From Curtobacterium sp. 'Ferrero' (GTDB lineage Bacteria; Actinomycetota; Actinomycetes; Actinomycetales; Microbacteriaceae): 44,736 nt of DNA. Below are positions 28,649 to 38,853 of this stretch, piece by piece (within the stretch, counting starts at the first letter, position 1; the number at the start of each line of letters is the position of its first letter). Where the stretch lies: contig NZ_NXIA01000021.1 in assembly GCF_002412165.1 (NCBI RefSeq), forward strand, positions 1-44,736, given 5' to 3'. The notes beneath the pieces are model-generated. The model was not told where the DNA came from. It worked only from the letters and a program-made list of their open reading frames with translations, and did not search any database. The position numbers were made by a program, and so were the translations under genes.

Positions 28649-29761
28649 CTACTTCGCGCCCTCGAGGGCCGTCTTCACGGTGTCGACGAGCTCGCCCCAG
28701 GAGACGTTGAACTTGTCCACGCCCTCCTTCTCGAGCAGCGCCACGACCTCGTCGTAGCTGATGCCCTGCGCGGCGATCTGGTCGAGGACCTCCTGCGCGG
28801 CGTCGTACGAGCCGGCGATGGCGTCGCCGTGGATCTCGCCGTGGTCGAACGTCGCGTCGAGCGTCTTGCCGGGCATGGTGTTGACGGTGTTCGGCGCGGC
28901 GAGCTCGGTCACGTAGAGCGTGTCGGGCAGCGACGGGTCCTTGACACCGGTCGAGGCCCACAGCGGACGCTGCGTGTTCGCGCCGGCCTCGAGGAGACCC
29001 AGGGCGCGCTCGGTGGCGAACGCCTCGGTCCAGACCTGGTACGCGAGCTGCGCGTTGGCGATGCCGGCCTTCGACTTCAGGGCCTTGGCCTCGTCGGTGC
29101 CGACGGCGTCGAGGCGCTTGTCGATCTCGGTGTCGACGCGCGACACGAAGAACGAGGCGACCGAGTGGATCTTCGAGAGGTCGTGGCCGGCGGCCTTGGC
29201 CTTCTCGAGCCCGCCCAGGTAGGCGTCGATCACGGCGCGGTAGCGCTCGAGCGAGAAGATCAGGGTCACGTTGACCGAGATGCCGGCACCGATGACCTCG
29301 GTGATGGCCTCCAGACCCTCGACGGTCGCCGGGATCTTGATGAGGACGTTCTCGCGGCCGACCTTGTCGAACAGGAACTTCGCCTGCTCGATGGTCTTCT
29401 GGGTCTCGTGCGCGAGGCCCGGCTCGACCTCGATCGAGACGCGGCCGTCGAAGCCCTTGGTCTCGTCGTAGATCGGCTTGAACACGTCGGACGCGTTCGC
29501 GACGTCCTGGGTCGTGATCTCGAAGATCGCGTCCGTGACGTCGGTGCCCGCCGCGGCGAGCTCCTTGACCTGCGCGTCGTAGCGCTCGCCCTTGGCGAGG
29601 GCGGACGCGAAGATCGTCGGGTTCGTGGTGACGCCGACGACGTTCTTCTCGGCGATGAGCTGCTCGAGCTTGCCGGTCTCGAGGAGCTCGCGCGAGAGGT
29701 CGTCGAGCCAGATGCTGACGCCGACCTCGGAGAGGGCGGCGGTGGGGGTGGTCTCAGCCAT
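28649..29761 (-). CDS. tal: Transaldolase
   Basis: This 370-residue enzyme of the non-oxidative pentose-phosphate pathway moves a dihydroxyacetone unit between sugar phosphates. [12 protein letters not shown] is the N-terminal signature, and [15 protein letters not shown] contains the Schiff-base Lys142. The length fits the longer actinobacterial class. ATG at 29761 follows AAGGAAGAA. A palindromic element and a second hairpin lie between it and the upstream tkt gene. Confidence 0.97.
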   Translation of the reverse strand: MAETTPTAALSEVGVSIWLDDLSRELLETGKLEQLIAEKNVVGVTTNPTIFASALAKGERYDAQVKELAAAGTDVTDAIFEITTQDVANASDVFKPIYDETKGFDGRVSIEVEPGLAHETQKTIEQAKFLFDKVGRENVLIKIPATVEGLEAITEVIGAGISVNVTLIFSLERYRAVIDAYLGGLEKAKAAGHDLSKIHSVASFFVSRVDTEIDKRLDAVGTDEAKALKSKAGIANAQLAYQVWTEAFATERALGLLEAGANTQRPLWASTGVKDPSLPDTLYVTELAAPNTVNTMPGKTLDATFDHGEIHGDAIAGSYDAAQEVLDQIAAQGISYDEVVALLEKEGVDKFNVSWGELVDTVKTALEGAK

Positions 29762-29826
29762 GTGTGTGTCTTCTTCCTTCATCGGCCGTCTGGCCGTGGG
29801 CCGTGCGGTCGTGGTCTGGTGGGGGA

Positions 29827-29864
29827 CCGGGAGGCGCGTGGCGGGGCCGAGCCGCGCCTCCCGG
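29827..29864. terminator. Palindromic element copy 5, between tkt and tal
   Basis: CCGGGAGGCGCG (29827-29838) pairs with CGCGCCTCCCGG (29853-29864). This copy lies inside a same-strand gene run, downstream of tkt. Confidence 0.75.
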
Positions 29865-29869
29865 CAGAA

Positions 29870-29899
29870 GGGCCGGATCCGGGTGACCGGACCCGGCCC
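29870..29899. terminator. tkt 3' hairpin
   Basis: GGGCCGGATCCGG (29870-29882) and CCGGACCCGGCCC (29887-29899) form a 13-position stem with one mismatch, 8 nt past the tkt stop on the minus strand. Confidence 0.7.
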
Positions 29900-29906
29900 T
29901 GGTGGG

Positions 29907-32000
29907 TCAGGAAGCCGCGATCGATTCCTTCGCGGCGGCGACGACGTGCTCCGTCGTGAAGCCGAACTCCTGGAAGAGCGTCTGGTAGTCGGCCGAGGCA
30001 CCGAAGTGCTCGATCGAGACGCTGCGGCCCTTGTCGCCGACGATGTCGCGCCAGCTCATCGCGATCCCGGCCTCGACGGAGACGCGGGCGGTGACGGCGC
30101 GCGGCAGGACCTGCTCGCGGTAGTTCTCCGACTGCTCGAAGAACCACTCGAGCGACGGCGCGCTCACGACGCGGGCGTTGATGCCCTCGCCCTTGAGCTG
30201 CTCGCGGGCGTCGAGGGCGATCTGCACCTCGGAACCCGTGCCGATCAGGATGACGTCCGGGGTGCCGTTCGGCGCCTCGGCCAGGACGTAGGCGCCCTTC
30301 GCGACGTTCTTCGCCGACGCGAGGGTCTCGCCGGAGGCCTCGCCCTCGCCGCGCTCGAAGACGGGGAGGTTCTGACGGCTCAGCGCGATGCCGGCCGGGC
30401 GGTCCTTGTGCTTGAGCATCTCGAGCCAGGCGTACGAGACCTCGTTGGCGTCGGCCGGACGGACGACGTCGAGACCCGGGATCGCACGGAGCGCGGTGAG
30501 CTGCTCGATCGGCTGGTGCGTCGGGCCGTCCTCACCGAGGGCGACGGAGTCGTGCGTCCACACGTAGATCGCCGGCGCCTTCATGAGCGCGGCGAGACGG
30601 ACCGCCGGGCGCATGTAGTCGCTGAAGATGAGGAAGGTGCCGCCGAAGGGACGGGTGTTCCCGTGCAGGACGATGCCGGACAGGATCGAGCCCATCGCGT
30701 GCTCGCGGATGCCGAAGTGCAGCACGCGGCCGTACGGGTCGGTGCTCCACGTCTTGGTCGAGGCCTCGGCCGGACCGAAGGACTTGGCACCCTCGATCGT
30801 GGTGAGGTTCGACTCGGCGAGGTCGGCCGAACCGCCCCAGAACTCGGGCATGAGGGGCGCGATCGCGTTGATGACCTTGCCCGAGGCGGCGCGGGTCGAG
30901 ACGGCCTTCTCGGTGGAGAACACCGGGAGCGCTTCCTCGAGGCCCTCGGGGAGCTCGCCGGCGTTGATGCGGTCGAGCATCGCCTTCTTCTCCGGGTTGG
31001 CCGAGGCCCACGCGTCGAAGGTCTTCTGCCACTCGGCGTGCTCCGCCTGGCCCTTGGCGACGGCGCCGCGGGTGTACTCGAGCACCTCGGGGTCGACGTG
31101 GAAGGTCTGCTCCGGGTCGAAGCCGAGGACCTCCTTGAGGCCCTTGAGCTCCTCGCCGCCGAGGGCGGAGCCGTGGATCTTGCCGGAGTTCTGCTTGGTG
31201 GGCGACGGCCAACCGATGATGGTCTTCAGGACGATGAGCGACGGCTTCGTCGTCTCGGCCTTGGCGGCCTCGACCGCGCGGTACAGCTCCTCGACGTCCT
31301 CGGAGTACTCGCCGGTCTTCTTCCAGTCGACGTGCTGCACGTGCCAGCCGAGCGCCTCGTAGCGGGCGGCGACGTCCTCGGAGAACGCGATGTCGGTGTC
31401 GTCCTCGATGGAGATCTGGTTCGAGTCGTAGAACACGACGAGACGGCCGAGCTGCTGCCGACCGGCGAGGCTCGCGGCCTCGTTGGTGACGCCCTCCTGC
31501 ATGTCACCGTCGCCGGCGATCACGTAGGTGAAGTGGTCGAAGGGGGACTCGCCGTCAGCGGTCTCCGGGTCGAACAGGCCGCGCTCGAAGCGCTGCGCGT
31601 AGCCGAAGCCCACGGCGGACGCCAGGCCCTGGCCGAGCGGGCCGGTGGTGATCTCGACGCCGTCGGTGTGACCGTACTCCGGGTGACCCGGGGTCTTCGA
31701 ACCCCACTTGCGGAGGTGCTGCAGGTCCTCGAGCTCGAGGCCGTAGCCGTGCAGGTAGAACTGCACGTACTGCAGGATCGAGGCGTGACCGGCGGACAGG
31801 ATGAAGCGGTCACGACCGATCCAGGTGGAGTCGCTGGGGTCGCGACGCATCACCTTCTGGAAGAGCAGGTGGGCGACCGGCGCGAGGCTCATCGCGGTAC
31901 CGGGGTGACCGTTGCCGGCGGCCTCGACCGAGTCGGCGGCGAGTACGCGGGCCGTGTCGACGGCCTTCTTGTCGATGGCGTCCCAGGTGAATTCAGCCAC
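29907..32000 (-). CDS. tkt: Transketolase
   Basis: This 697-residue thiamine-diphosphate enzyme transfers two-carbon units in the pentose-phosphate pathway. [19 protein letters not shown], the ThDP motif GDGDMQEG and the central [19 protein letters not shown] are canonical. I chose GTG at 32000 ([19 protein letters not shown]) because AAGAAGGG lies 11 nt upstream and the length then matches the family. The in-frame ATG eleven codons earlier (MSHSRRVNIQ) would place the ribosome binding site inside the gene. It is divergent from ctaB. Confidence 0.97.
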   Translation of the reverse strand: MAEFTWDAIDKKAVDTARVLAADSVEAAGNGHPGTAMSLAPVAHLLFQKVMRRDPSDSTWIGRDRFILSAGHASILQYVQFYLHGYGLELEDLQHLRKWGSKTPGHPEYGHTDGVEITTGPLGQGLASAVGFGYAQRFERGLFDPETADGESPFDHFTYVIAGDGDMQEGVTNEAASLAGRQQLGRLVVFYDSNQISIEDDTDIAFSEDVAARYEALGWHVQHVDWKKTGEYSEDVEELYRAVEAAKAETTKPSLIVLKTIIGWPSPTKQNSGKIHGSALGGEELKGLKEVLGFDPEQTFHVDPEVLEYTRGAVAKGQAEHAEWQKTFDAWASANPEKKAMLDRINAGELPEGLEEALPVFSTEKAVSTRAASGKVINAIAPLMPEFWGGSADLAESNLTTIEGAKSFGPAEASTKTWSTDPYGRVLHFGIREHAMGSILSGIVLHGNTRPFGGTFLIFSDYMRPAVRLAALMKAPAIYVWTHDSVALGEDGPTHQPIEQLTALRAIPGLDVVRPADANEVSYAWLEMLKHKDRPAGIALSRQNLPVFERGEGEASGETLASAKNVAKGAYVLAEAPNGTPDVILIGTGSEVQIALDAREQLKGEGINARVVSAPSLEWFFEQSENYREQVLPRAVTARVSVEAGIAMSWRDIVGDKGRSVSIEHFGASADYQTLFQEFGFTTEHVVAAAKESIAAS

Positions 32001-32480
32001 TTGGATGTTGACCCTTCTTGAATGCGACATGTGCGAGGGCTCGTGCCATCGCACGGACATGATCACCATCCCGGGACCGGCGCTCGGGTCGCCGTCGGGC
32101 GGCGGCCGACCGGCTCGTCGCGGCTCACGTCTTCGGGGCACGCTCTGCGGGAGGCCTCTCCAGCATAGTGACCATGCACTCAGAGAGCGTTCAGATGACG
32201 CGGGTCGCAGCCGGTGGTCGTCACGTGCGCCGATCGTGCGGTGCAGCGCTCCAACGGCCGGGCTGCCGATCACTCGGGCGTGTCGGGTCGGACACGGTAT
32301 GCCGTGCAGGACCCGGCCGACGCAGGGTCGCCCGATCCGGATGGCGGGCGGGGCATCGTCGCGGCGCCTCGATGGCCTAAACTGACACCGGCCCGTGTGC
32401 ATTCCGGGTCGACGCACGCCCGGACGACGACGGAGCCGTCCACCGAGTGTGCGAGCTGACGCGAACAGACTGAGGTTCCC
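32001..32480. other. Divergent tkt/ctaB intergenic region
   Basis: This 480-bp gap holds no convincing gene. On the minus strand TATGCT (32162-32167) is a candidate -10 for tkt, leaving a leader of about 150 nt. On the plus strand TAAACT (32378-32383) is a candidate -10 for ctaB. No copy of the palindromic element is present, as expected for a region without 3' ends. Confidence 0.5.
32378..32383 (+). promoter_or_regulatory. Candidate -10 box for ctaB
   Basis: TAAACT would start a transcript near 32390 and give ctaB a leader of about 90 nt. No clear -35 accompanies it. Confidence 0.45.
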
Positions 32481-33422
32481 TTGCCCACTGCCACCGTGAC
32501 CCGGCCGGACACCGATCGACCCCGATCGACGCTCGCGCGCAAGGTCCGGGCGTACGTCTCGCTGACGAAGCCCCGGGTGATGGAGCTGCTCCTCGTCACG
32601 ACGGCGCCGACGATGTTCCTCGCCGCGCGCGGGGTGCCGGACCTGTGGCTCGTGTTCTGGACGATGCTCGGCGGCGCCATGTCCGCCGGGTCGGCGTCGG
32701 CGTTCAACTGCTACATCGACCGCGACATCGACCGGCTCATGAAGCGGACGAGCAAGCGGCCGCTCGTGACGGGGGAGCTGTCCGACCGCGAGGCCCTCGT
32801 GTTCTCCTGGACGCTCGCCGTGCTCTCGACCGCGGTCCTCGGCCTCCTGGTCAACTGGCTCGCCGCCGCGCTCAGCGTCGTCGCGATCCTGATCTACGTC
32901 TGCGTCTACACGCTCTGGCTCAAGCGCCGCACCCCGCAGAACATCGTCTGGGGCGGCTCGGCGGGCTGCATGCCGGTGCTGATCGGCTGGGCGGGTGTCA
33001 CGGGGTCGCTGTCGTGGGAGCCGGTCATCCTGTTCATGGTGATCTTCCTCTGGACCCCGCCGCACTACTGGCCGCTGTCGATGAAGTACCGGGACGACTA
33101 CGACGCGGCCGAGGTCCCGATGCTCGCGGTGGTGCGCGGCCGCACGGTCGTCGGCTTGCAGGTCGTCCTCTACGCGTGGGCGACGCTGGTCTGCTCGCTG
33201 CTGCTCGTCCCGGTGGGGCACATGGGGCCGCTCTACACGGTCGTCGCACTGGCCGCGGGGATCTGGTTCGTCGTGGAGTCGCACCGGCTGTACTCGCGGG
33301 CGATCCAGCACGTCGAGCAGGTGCACCCGATGCGCGTCTTCCACAGCTCGATCACGTACCTGACGCTGCTCTTCATCGCGGTGGGCATCGACCCGCTGCT
33401 GCCGCAGGTCTTCAGCTTCTAG
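32481..33422 (+). CDS. ctaB: Protoheme IX farnesyltransferase (heme O synthase)
   Basis: This 313-residue membrane protein of the UbiA family attaches a farnesyl chain to protoheme, forming heme O. The polyprenyl-diphosphate motif [20 protein letters not shown] and the second conserved segment [17 protein letters not shown] are clear, and there are about nine membrane helices. TTG at 32481 is chosen because TGAGG lies 5 nt upstream and [14 protein letters not shown] starts at the normal distance. Its product feeds CtaA, encoded convergently 355 bp away. Confidence 0.96.
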   Translation: MPTATVTRPDTDRPRSTLARKVRAYVSLTKPRVMELLLVTTAPTMFLAARGVPDLWLVFWTMLGGAMSAGSASAFNCYIDRDIDRLMKRTSKRPLVTGELSDREALVFSWTLAVLSTAVLGLLVNWLAAALSVVAILIYVCVYTLWLKRRTPQNIVWGGSAGCMPVLIGWAGVTGSLSWEPVILFMVIFLWTPPHYWPLSMKYRDDYDAAEVPMLAVVRGRTVVGLQVVLYAWATLVCSLLLVPVGHMGPLYTVVALAAGIWFVVESHRLYSRAIQHVEQVHPMRVFHSSITYLTLLFIAVGIDPLLPQVFSF

Positions 33423-33442
33423 GGGCGTCGGCCCCGCTGCCT

Positions 33443-33474
33443 GTCCCGGCGAAACGCGCGCGTTTCGCCGGGAC
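33443..33474. terminator. Perfect 32-bp palindrome after ctaB
   Basis: GTCCCGGCGAAACGCG and its exact complement CGCGTTTCGCCGGGAC adjoin without a spacer, 20 nt past the ctaB stop. It is a likely ctaB terminator, distinct in sequence from the recurring element. Confidence 0.8.
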
Positions 33475-33518
33475 ACTCGTCGTTCGACGCGTGTTCCGTC
33501 GACGTCGTGGTGCGTGTC

Positions 33519-33560
33519 GGACGGGAGGCGCGTGGCGGGCTGGCGCCGCGCCTCCCGTCC
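33519..33560. terminator. Palindromic element copy 6
   Basis: GGACGGGAGGCGCG (33519-33532) and its exact complement (33547-33560) lie in unit 1 of the tandem duplication. Confidence 0.8.
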
Positions 33561-33649
33561 GGGCGGGGTGCGTCAGCGCACGGGGCGCGCGCGGTGCGAC
33601 GAAGCGCGCGTCGTTCGACGCGCGTTCCGTCGACGTCGTGGTGCGTGTC

Positions 33650-33690
33650 GGACGGGAGGCGCGTGGCGGGCTGGCCCGCGTCTCCCGTCC
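33650..33690. terminator. Palindromic element copy 7
   Basis: GGACGGGAGGCGCG (33650-33663) pairs with CGCGTCTCCCGTCC (33677-33690) with one G-U position. This is the duplicate of copy 6 in unit 2. Confidence 0.75.
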
Positions 33691-33726
33691 GGGTCGGGTG
33701 CGTCAGCGCAGGAAGCGCGCGCGGTG

Positions 33727-33762
33727 CGACGAAGCGCGCGTCGTTCGACGCGCGCTTCGTCG
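33727..33762. terminator. 17-bp perfect hairpin at the ctaA 3' end
   Basis: CGACGAAGCGCGCGTCG (33727-33743), a TT loop, and the exact complement (33746-33762) end 15 nt before the ctaA stop codon on the other strand. It is probably the ctaA terminator. Confidence 0.8.
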
Positions 33763-33777
33763 GACGGCCGACGCCGC

Positions 33778-34749
33778 TCAGGCCGCGAGCGGCTCGCGGA
33801 CCGCGTCGCGGCCCGCACTCTCCCGGGTCGAGAGGACGACCGCCGTGGTGGCCGCGACCAGCAGCCCGGCGAGGACCATGTGGGTGCCGACCAGGCCGAC
33901 CGGCAGACCGGTGCGGGCCTGGGTGAGGCCCACCGCGATCTGCACGAACTCGACCACGAGCAGCGCCAGCGGCCAGCGGCTCGAGATGCGGAGGCGGACG
34001 GCGCCGACGACGAGGACGAGCGTGAGGGCGAAGAGCGCGTAGGCCGGGACGGCGTGCACGTGCTCCATGATCGCCGGGTCGAAACCGGTGCGGTGCAGGC
34101 GTCCGCCGTCGACGGCTTCGTCAGCGCCCGCGTGCGGGCCGCTGCCGGTCGTCAGGATGCCGACGAGGACCGTGACCGCGACGGCCGCGACGGTGCCCCG
34201 CACGACGTTCGTGTACCAGGCCGGGACGAGCCGGACGGCGGTGCGCGGACCGTTCAGCGCCCGGTAGACCAGCGCGGCGGTGACCGAGGTCAGTGCGGCC
34301 GAGACGACGAAGTGCAGGCCGACGACGAACGGGTTGAGGTTCGTCCAGACGCTGATGCCGCCGAGGAGCGCCTGACCGGGGATCGCGGCGCCCTGGGCGA
34401 ACGCGAGCCAGAACAGCTCGGGGCGGGTGCGTCGCATGCGGACGACCGCGAGGAACGTGGCGATCGCGACCACCACGAGCACGAAGGTGAGCAGCCGGTT
34501 GCCGAACTCGATGATGCCGTGCACGCCCATCTCCGGCGTGGACACGAGCGAGTCCGCGGTGCACTTCGGCCAGGTCGGGCAACCGAGCCCGGAGGCCGTC
34601 AGCCGGACGAGTCCGCCGGTGCCGATCAGGACGACCTCGACGACGAACGACGCCCAGGCCAGCCAGATCACGCGACGGTCGACGGTTCGGGGGAGGGACC
34701 ACCACGGGGTGCGGACGTCCGGTTCGACGGGGGATGCGACGCGGGTCAC
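33778..34749 (-). CDS. ctaA: Heme A synthase
   Basis: This 323-residue membrane protein of the COX15/CtaA family oxidises heme O to heme A for the aa3-type oxidase. It has about eight helices. GLVRLTASGLGCPTWPKC includes the conserved extracytoplasmic Cys57/Cys63 pair. The heme-ligand His residues lie in IIEFGNRL-adjacent GVHG, GLHFVVSA, EHVHAV and GTHMVLAG. GTG at 34749 has AGGAAGG about 10 nt upstream. It is convergent with ctaB and divergent from the suf operon, a neighbourhood common in actinobacteria. Confidence 0.95.
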   Translation of the reverse strand: MTRVASPVEPDVRTPWWSLPRTVDRRVIWLAWASFVVEVVLIGTGGLVRLTASGLGCPTWPKCTADSLVSTPEMGVHGIIEFGNRLLTFVLVVVAIATFLAVVRMRRTRPELFWLAFAQGAAIPGQALLGGISVWTNLNPFVVGLHFVVSAALTSVTAALVYRALNGPRTAVRLVPAWYTNVVRGTVAAVAVTVLVGILTTGSGPHAGADEAVDGGRLHRTGFDPAIMEHVHAVPAYALFALTLVLVVGAVRLRISSRWPLALLVVEFVQIAVGLTQARTGLPVGLVGTHMVLAGLLVAATTAVVLSTRESAGRDAVREPLAA

Positions 34750-34882
34750 GAGGGCGGTGCCTTCCTGTTGTTCCGGGCGGTGAACCTGTAGGATTCGAGG
34801 GTTCAGCGGCAGTCAAGTCTAGGCAGGCGCCGGCTCGGAATGGGCCGTGATCGTCACGCCGGCACAGGACCGCGTGGAACCA

Positions 34883-34888
34883 TAGACG
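34883..34888 (+). promoter_or_regulatory. Candidate -10 box for the suf operon
   Basis: TAGACG in the ctaA/sufB gap would start a transcript about 105 nt before sufB. I saw no obvious SufR-type inverted repeat. Confidence 0.35.
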
Positions 34889-35000
34889 TTGCGAGGCAGC
34901 AGCGCCCTGGCCGACCGTGTCGGTGGTCCGGGGTGGAATGGCGTCCAGCCGTGCCGGGTTGTTCCCGGAGACGCTGCCGCGAGAAGGAAACGAGGAGACC

Positions 35001-36419
35001 ATGTCCGACGTGCTCATCGACCGTCCCGAGCTCGAAGGGCTCGGCCAATACGAGTTCGGCTGGTCCGACTCCGACTCGGCAGGAGCCTCCGCGCGTCGTG
35101 GTCTCTCGGAGGAAGTGGTCGCCGACATCTCGGCCCGCAAGTCCGAGCCGGAGTGGATGACGAAGAACCGGTTGAAGGCGCTCACGCTCTTCGACCGGAA
35201 GCCGATGCCCTCGTGGGGCGCGGACCTGTCGGAGATCGACTTCGACAACATCAAGTACTTCGTGAAGTCGACGGAGAAGCAGGCCCAGACCTGGGAAGAG
35301 CTCCCTGAGGACATCCGCAACACCTACGAGCGCCTGGGCATCCCGGAGGCCGAGCGCCAGCGCCTCGTCGCCGGTGTCGCCGCCCAGTACGAGTCCGAGG
35401 TCGTCTACCACCAGATCCGCGAGGACCTGGAGCAGCAGGGCGTCATCTTCATGGACACCGACACGGCGCTGCGCGAGCACCCGGAGTTCTTCGAGGAGTA
35501 CTTCGGCACCGTGATCCCCGCCGGCGACAACAAGTTCGCCGCGCTGAACACGGCCGTCTGGTCGGGCGGCTCGTTCGTCTACGTCCCCAAGGGCGTCCAC
35601 GTCGAGATCCCGCTGCAGGCCTACTTCCGGATCAACACCGAGAACATGGGCCAGTTCGAGCGGACGCTGATCATCGCCGACGAGGACTCCTACGTCCACT
35701 ACATCGAGGGCTGCACGGCTCCGATCTACAAGTCGGACTCGCTGCACTCCGCGGTCGTCGAGATCATCGTCAAGAAGAACGCCCGCGTCCGCTACACGAC
35801 CATCCAGAACTGGTCGAGCAACGTCTACAACCTCGTCACCAAGCGCGCCATCGCGCACGAGGGCGCCACGATGGAGTGGATCGACGGCAACATCGGGTCC
35901 AAGGTCACGATGAAGTACCCGTCGATCTACCTGGCCGGCGAGCACGCCAAGGGCGAGACCCTCTCGGTCGCGTTCGCGGGCCCGGGCCAGCACCAGGACG
36001 CCGGCGCGAAGATGATCCACATGGCGCCGTACACGACGTCGTCGATCGTCTCGAAGTCGATCGCGCGCGGCGGCGGGCGTGCGGGGTACCGCGGTGAGGT
36101 CCGGGTGGACCCGAACGCGCACCACGCCGCCAACACCGTGCGGTGTGACGCGCTGCTCGTCGACACGGTCAGCCGTTCCGACACGTACCCGGCGATCGAC
36201 ATCCGCGTCGACGACGTCCAGCTCGGCCACGAGGCCACGGTCTCGCGCGTCAGCGAGGAGCAGCTCTTCTACCTCATGTCCCGCGGCCTGCCCGAGGACG
36301 AGGCGATGGCGATGATCGTGCGCGGCTTCATCGAGCCGATCGCCCGCGAGCTCCCCATGGAGTACGCGCTCGAACTCAACAAGCTCATCGAGATGAGCAT
36401 GGAAGGATCCGTCGGCTAG
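35001..36419 (+). CDS. sufB: Fe-S cluster assembly protein SufB
   Basis: This 472-residue scaffold component of the SufBCD complex assembles Fe-S clusters on a beta-helix core. Recognisable segments are [41 protein letters not shown] (with the conserved Cys) and the C-terminal [13 protein letters not shown]...VRCDALL. There is no intein, unlike some mycobacterial SufB proteins. ATG at 35001 follows GAGGAG with a 4-nt spacing. sufD starts at the base after its stop. Confidence 0.97.
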   Translation: MSDVLIDRPELEGLGQYEFGWSDSDSAGASARRGLSEEVVADISARKSEPEWMTKNRLKALTLFDRKPMPSWGADLSEIDFDNIKYFVKSTEKQAQTWEELPEDIRNTYERLGIPEAERQRLVAGVAAQYESEVVYHQIREDLEQQGVIFMDTDTALREHPEFFEEYFGTVIPAGDNKFAALNTAVWSGGSFVYVPKGVHVEIPLQAYFRINTENMGQFERTLIIADEDSYVHYIEGCTAPIYKSDSLHSAVVEIIVKKNARVRYTTIQNWSSNVYNLVTKRAIAHEGATMEWIDGNIGSKVTMKYPSIYLAGEHAKGETLSVAFAGPGQHQDAGAKMIHMAPYTTSSIVSKSIARGGGRAGYRGEVRVDPNAHHAANTVRCDALLVDTVSRSDTYPAIDIRVDDVQLGHEATVSRVSEEQLFYLMSRGLPEDEAMAMIVRGFIEPIARELPMEYALELNKLIEMSMEGSVG

Positions 36420-37700
36420 ATGTCCAGCACCACCGAACAGCCCAGCACCGCCGCGACCGGCGGTACCGAGCAGCACGGCGCACGTGCGCACTCCGACGGC
36501 GGGTGGGACTCGGCCGACAAGAAGGTCCCCGTCCAGACCCGGTCGGAGCGCTTCCGCTCCGCCGACCTCGACGCGTTCCCGACCGTCACCGGCCGCGAGG
36601 TGAACTGGAAGTTCGCGCCGCTCGCGAAGCTCCGGCCGCTGCTCGACGGCGGTCTGGACGGCGCGCCGTACCCGTACCTGGCACGCCAGTCCGAGGGCGC
36701 CGACGTCGAGTGGGTCCGCAGCGACGACCAGCGCGTCGGTTCGGCCGGGCTCCCCGAGGACCGTGCGTCCGCGGCCGCCTGGGCGGCTCGCGACGCCGTC
36801 CTCGCGGTCACCGTGAAGCCGACCGAGCAGCACGAGTTCATCACGATCACGCGGTCGGACTTCGGTCCGCAGCCGCGCGCGGCCCACACCGTGATCACGG
36901 CCGAGGCGAACGCGCAGGGCATCGTCGTGATCGACAACCGCGGCTCGGCGCTCCTCAGCGAGAACGTCGAGATCGTCGTGCGCGACAACGCACGGCTCAC
37001 CGTCGTCAGCCTGCAGGACTGGGACGACGACGCGGTGCACGTCTCGACGCACTTCGCCGAGGTCGGCCGCGACGCCTTCCTCAAGCACGTGGTCGTCTCG
37101 CTCGGCGGCGACGTCATCCGGGTGAACCCGTCGACGCACCTCGGTGCGCAGGGCGCCGACACCGAGATGTACGGCGTGTACTTCGCCGACGCCGGTCAGT
37201 ACATCGAGCAGCAGGTCTACGTGAACCACGACGCGCCGAACACGCGCGGCCGGGTCAACTACAAGGGCGCGCTGCAGGGCGAGGGCGCGCACACGGTGTG
37301 GATCGGCGACGTGCTCATCAGCCGCCCGGCCGACGGCACCGACTCGTACGAGCAGAACCGCAACCTCGTCCTGACCGACGGCACGCGGGCGGACAGCATC
37401 CCGAACCTCGAGATCGAGACCGGCAACATCGAGGGTGCCGGCCACGCCAGCGCCACCGGTCGGTTCGACGACGAGCAGCTGTTCTACCTGCAGGCCCGCG
37501 GCATCCCCGAGGAAGAGGCCCGGCGGCTCGTCGTGCTCGGCTTCCTGGTCGAGGTCATCCAGAAGATCGGTGCGCCCGAGCTCGAGGAGCGCCTGATCGC
37601 GGCGGTCGAGGAAGAGCTGGCTGCCGGCCGCTCGGTCATCGCCGAGGCGGACCCCGAGACCGTCGAGGCGGACCCCGAGACCGCACAGGCAGACGCCTGA
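36420..37700 (+). CDS. sufD: Fe-S cluster assembly protein SufD
   Basis: This 426-residue protein is a SufB paralogue that pairs with it in SufBC2D and helps iron entry. The beta-helix core includes HLGAQGADTEMYGVYFADAGQYIEQQVYVNHDAPNTRGRVNYKGAL, and the C-terminal FDDEQLFYLQARGIPEEEARRLVVLGFL is typical. The first 30 residues are disordered, and the tail repeats EADPET twice. ATG immediately follows the sufB stop (TAGATG). Its TGA overlaps the next ATG by one base. Confidence 0.96.
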   Translation: MSSTTEQPSTAATGGTEQHGARAHSDGGWDSADKKVPVQTRSERFRSADLDAFPTVTGREVNWKFAPLAKLRPLLDGGLDGAPYPYLARQSEGADVEWVRSDDQRVGSAGLPEDRASAAAWAARDAVLAVTVKPTEQHEFITITRSDFGPQPRAAHTVITAEANAQGIVVIDNRGSALLSENVEIVVRDNARLTVVSLQDWDDDAVHVSTHFAEVGRDAFLKHVVVSLGGDVIRVNPSTHLGAQGADTEMYGVYFADAGQYIEQQVYVNHDAPNTRGRVNYKGALQGEGAHTVWIGDVLISRPADGTDSYEQNRNLVLTDGTRADSIPNLEIETGNIEGAGHASATGRFDDEQLFYLQARGIPEEEARRLVVLGFLVEVIQKIGAPELEERLIAAVEEELAAGRSVIAEADPETVEADPETAQADA

Positions 37701-38026
37701 TGGCCGAGAAGGTCTGCGCCGAGGCCGACATCGCGGTCGACAGCCCGATGCGGGTCGTCGTCGACGGCACCGCGGTGGCGATCGTGAAGGACTCCGCGGG
37801 CGTCGTGCACGCCATCGGGGACACCTGCACGCACGGCGACATCTCCCTGGCGGAGGGCTTCGTCGAGGGCGATTCGCTCGAGTGCTGGGCACACGGGTCG
37901 AAGTTCTCGCTCACGACCGGCAAGCCGCAGAACTTCCCCGCCTACGAACCGGTGCCGGTGTTCCGCGTCGAGGTCCGTGACGGCGACGTCTACGTCGACG
38001 TGCACGACATCGTCCCGGTCGACTGA
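37700..38026 (+). CDS. Rieske-type [2Fe-2S] ferredoxin in the suf operon
   Basis: This 108-residue protein has the Rieske cluster motifs CTHGDISL and CWAHGSKF (C-x-H and C-x2-H), as in the small ferredoxin components of non-heme-iron oxygenases. Genes of this type recur in actinobacterial suf operons between sufD and sufC. A role as an electron donor or cluster carrier is assumed, not shown. It overlaps sufD by one base (TGATG). Confidence 0.92.
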   Translation: MAEKVCAEADIAVDSPMRVVVDGTAVAIVKDSAGVVHAIGDTCTHGDISLAEGFVEGDSLECWAHGSKFSLTTGKPQNFPAYEPVPVFRVEVRDGDVYVDVHDIVPVD

Positions 38027-38085
38027 GCGACCCCCACTCTCTTCCGCGGCTGACGCCGCACACCAGCTGCAACCGAAGGAACGCA

Positions 38086-38853
38086 ATGTCCACTCTCGAA
38101 ATCCGCGACCTCCAGGTCTCGATCGACACCGACCAGGGCACCAAGGAGATCCTCAAGGGGGTCGACCTCACCATCAACGAGGGCGAGATCCACGCGATCA
38201 TGGGGCCGAACGGCTCCGGCAAGTCCACGCTCGCGTACACGATCGCCGGCCACCCGCGCTACAACGTCGACGGCGGCTCGATCACCCTCGACGGCGAGGA
38301 CGTCCTCGCGATGAGCGTCGACGAGCGCGCCCGTGCCGGTATGTTCCTCGCGATGCAGTACCCCGTGGAGATCCCCGGTGTGACCGTGTCGAACTTCCTC
38401 CGCACCGCGAAGACCGCGATCGACGGCGAGGCGCCGGCACTCCGCGGCTGGGTGAAGGACCTCCGCCAGTCGATGTCGGACCTCAAGATGGACAGCTCCT
38501 TCGCCGAGCGCAACGTCAACGAGGGCTTCTCCGGCGGCGAGAAGAAGCGGCACGAGATCATGCAGCTCGAGCTCCTCAAGCCGAAGTTCGCGGTGCTCGA
38601 CGAGACCGACTCCGGCCTCGACGTCGACGCGCTGAAGATCGTTTCCGAGGGCGTCAACCGTGCCAAGGCCGCGACGGGCCTCGGCGTGCTGCTCATCACG
38701 CACTACACGCGCATCCTCCGCTACATCAAGCCGGACTTCGTGCACGTCTTCGTGGCGGGCAAGGTCGCCGAGCAGGGCGGCCCCGAGCTGGCCGAGCGGC
38801 TCGAGAACGAGGGCTACGACCGCTACGTGCAGGCCGCAGCGGCGGGCAACTGA
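38086..38853 (+). CDS. sufC: Fe-S cluster assembly ATPase SufC
   Basis: This 255-residue ABC-type ATPase drives conformational change in SufBCD. Walker A is GPNGSGKST, the signature FSGGEKKRHEI, and Walker B with the D-loop is FAVLDETDSGLDVDALK. The Q-loop lies in MFLAMQYPVEIPGV. ATG at 38086 follows AAGGAA in a 59-nt gap after the ferredoxin. Its stop overlaps the next start by one base. Confidence 0.98.
   Translation: MSTLEIRDLQVSIDTDQGTKEILKGVDLTINEGEIHAIMGPNGSGKSTLAYTIAGHPRYNVDGGSITLDGEDVLAMSVDERARAGMFLAMQYPVEIPGVTVSNFLRTAKTAIDGEAPALRGWVKDLRQSMSDLKMDSSFAERNVNEGFSGGEKKRHEIMQLELLKPKFAVLDETDSGLDVDALKIVSEGVNRAKAATGLGVLLITHYTRILRYIKPDFVHVFVAGKVAEQGGPELAERLENEGYDRYVQAAAAGN

Larger units (their letters stand above)
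33480..33764. repeat. 131-bp tandem duplication between ctaB and ctaA
   Basis: Unit 1 is 33480-33610, unit 2 is 33611-33740, and a partial third start is 33741-33764. Each begins TCGTTCGACGCG, continues TTCCGTCGACGTCGTGG in the two full units, and contains one palindromic element. It fills almost the whole 355-bp convergent gap. Open frames across it are not conserved. Confidence 0.9.

Noticed and set aside
32001..32480. A hidden small gene or RNA in the tkt/ctaB divergent gap
   Set aside because: Open frames there have no good start and no domain, and I could not find a stable structure by eye. Two leaders explain most of it.
33480..33764. Open frames across the ctaB/ctaA gap as small genes
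   Set aside because: They consist of the tandem duplication read in different frames, with no conserved product and no ribosome binding site.
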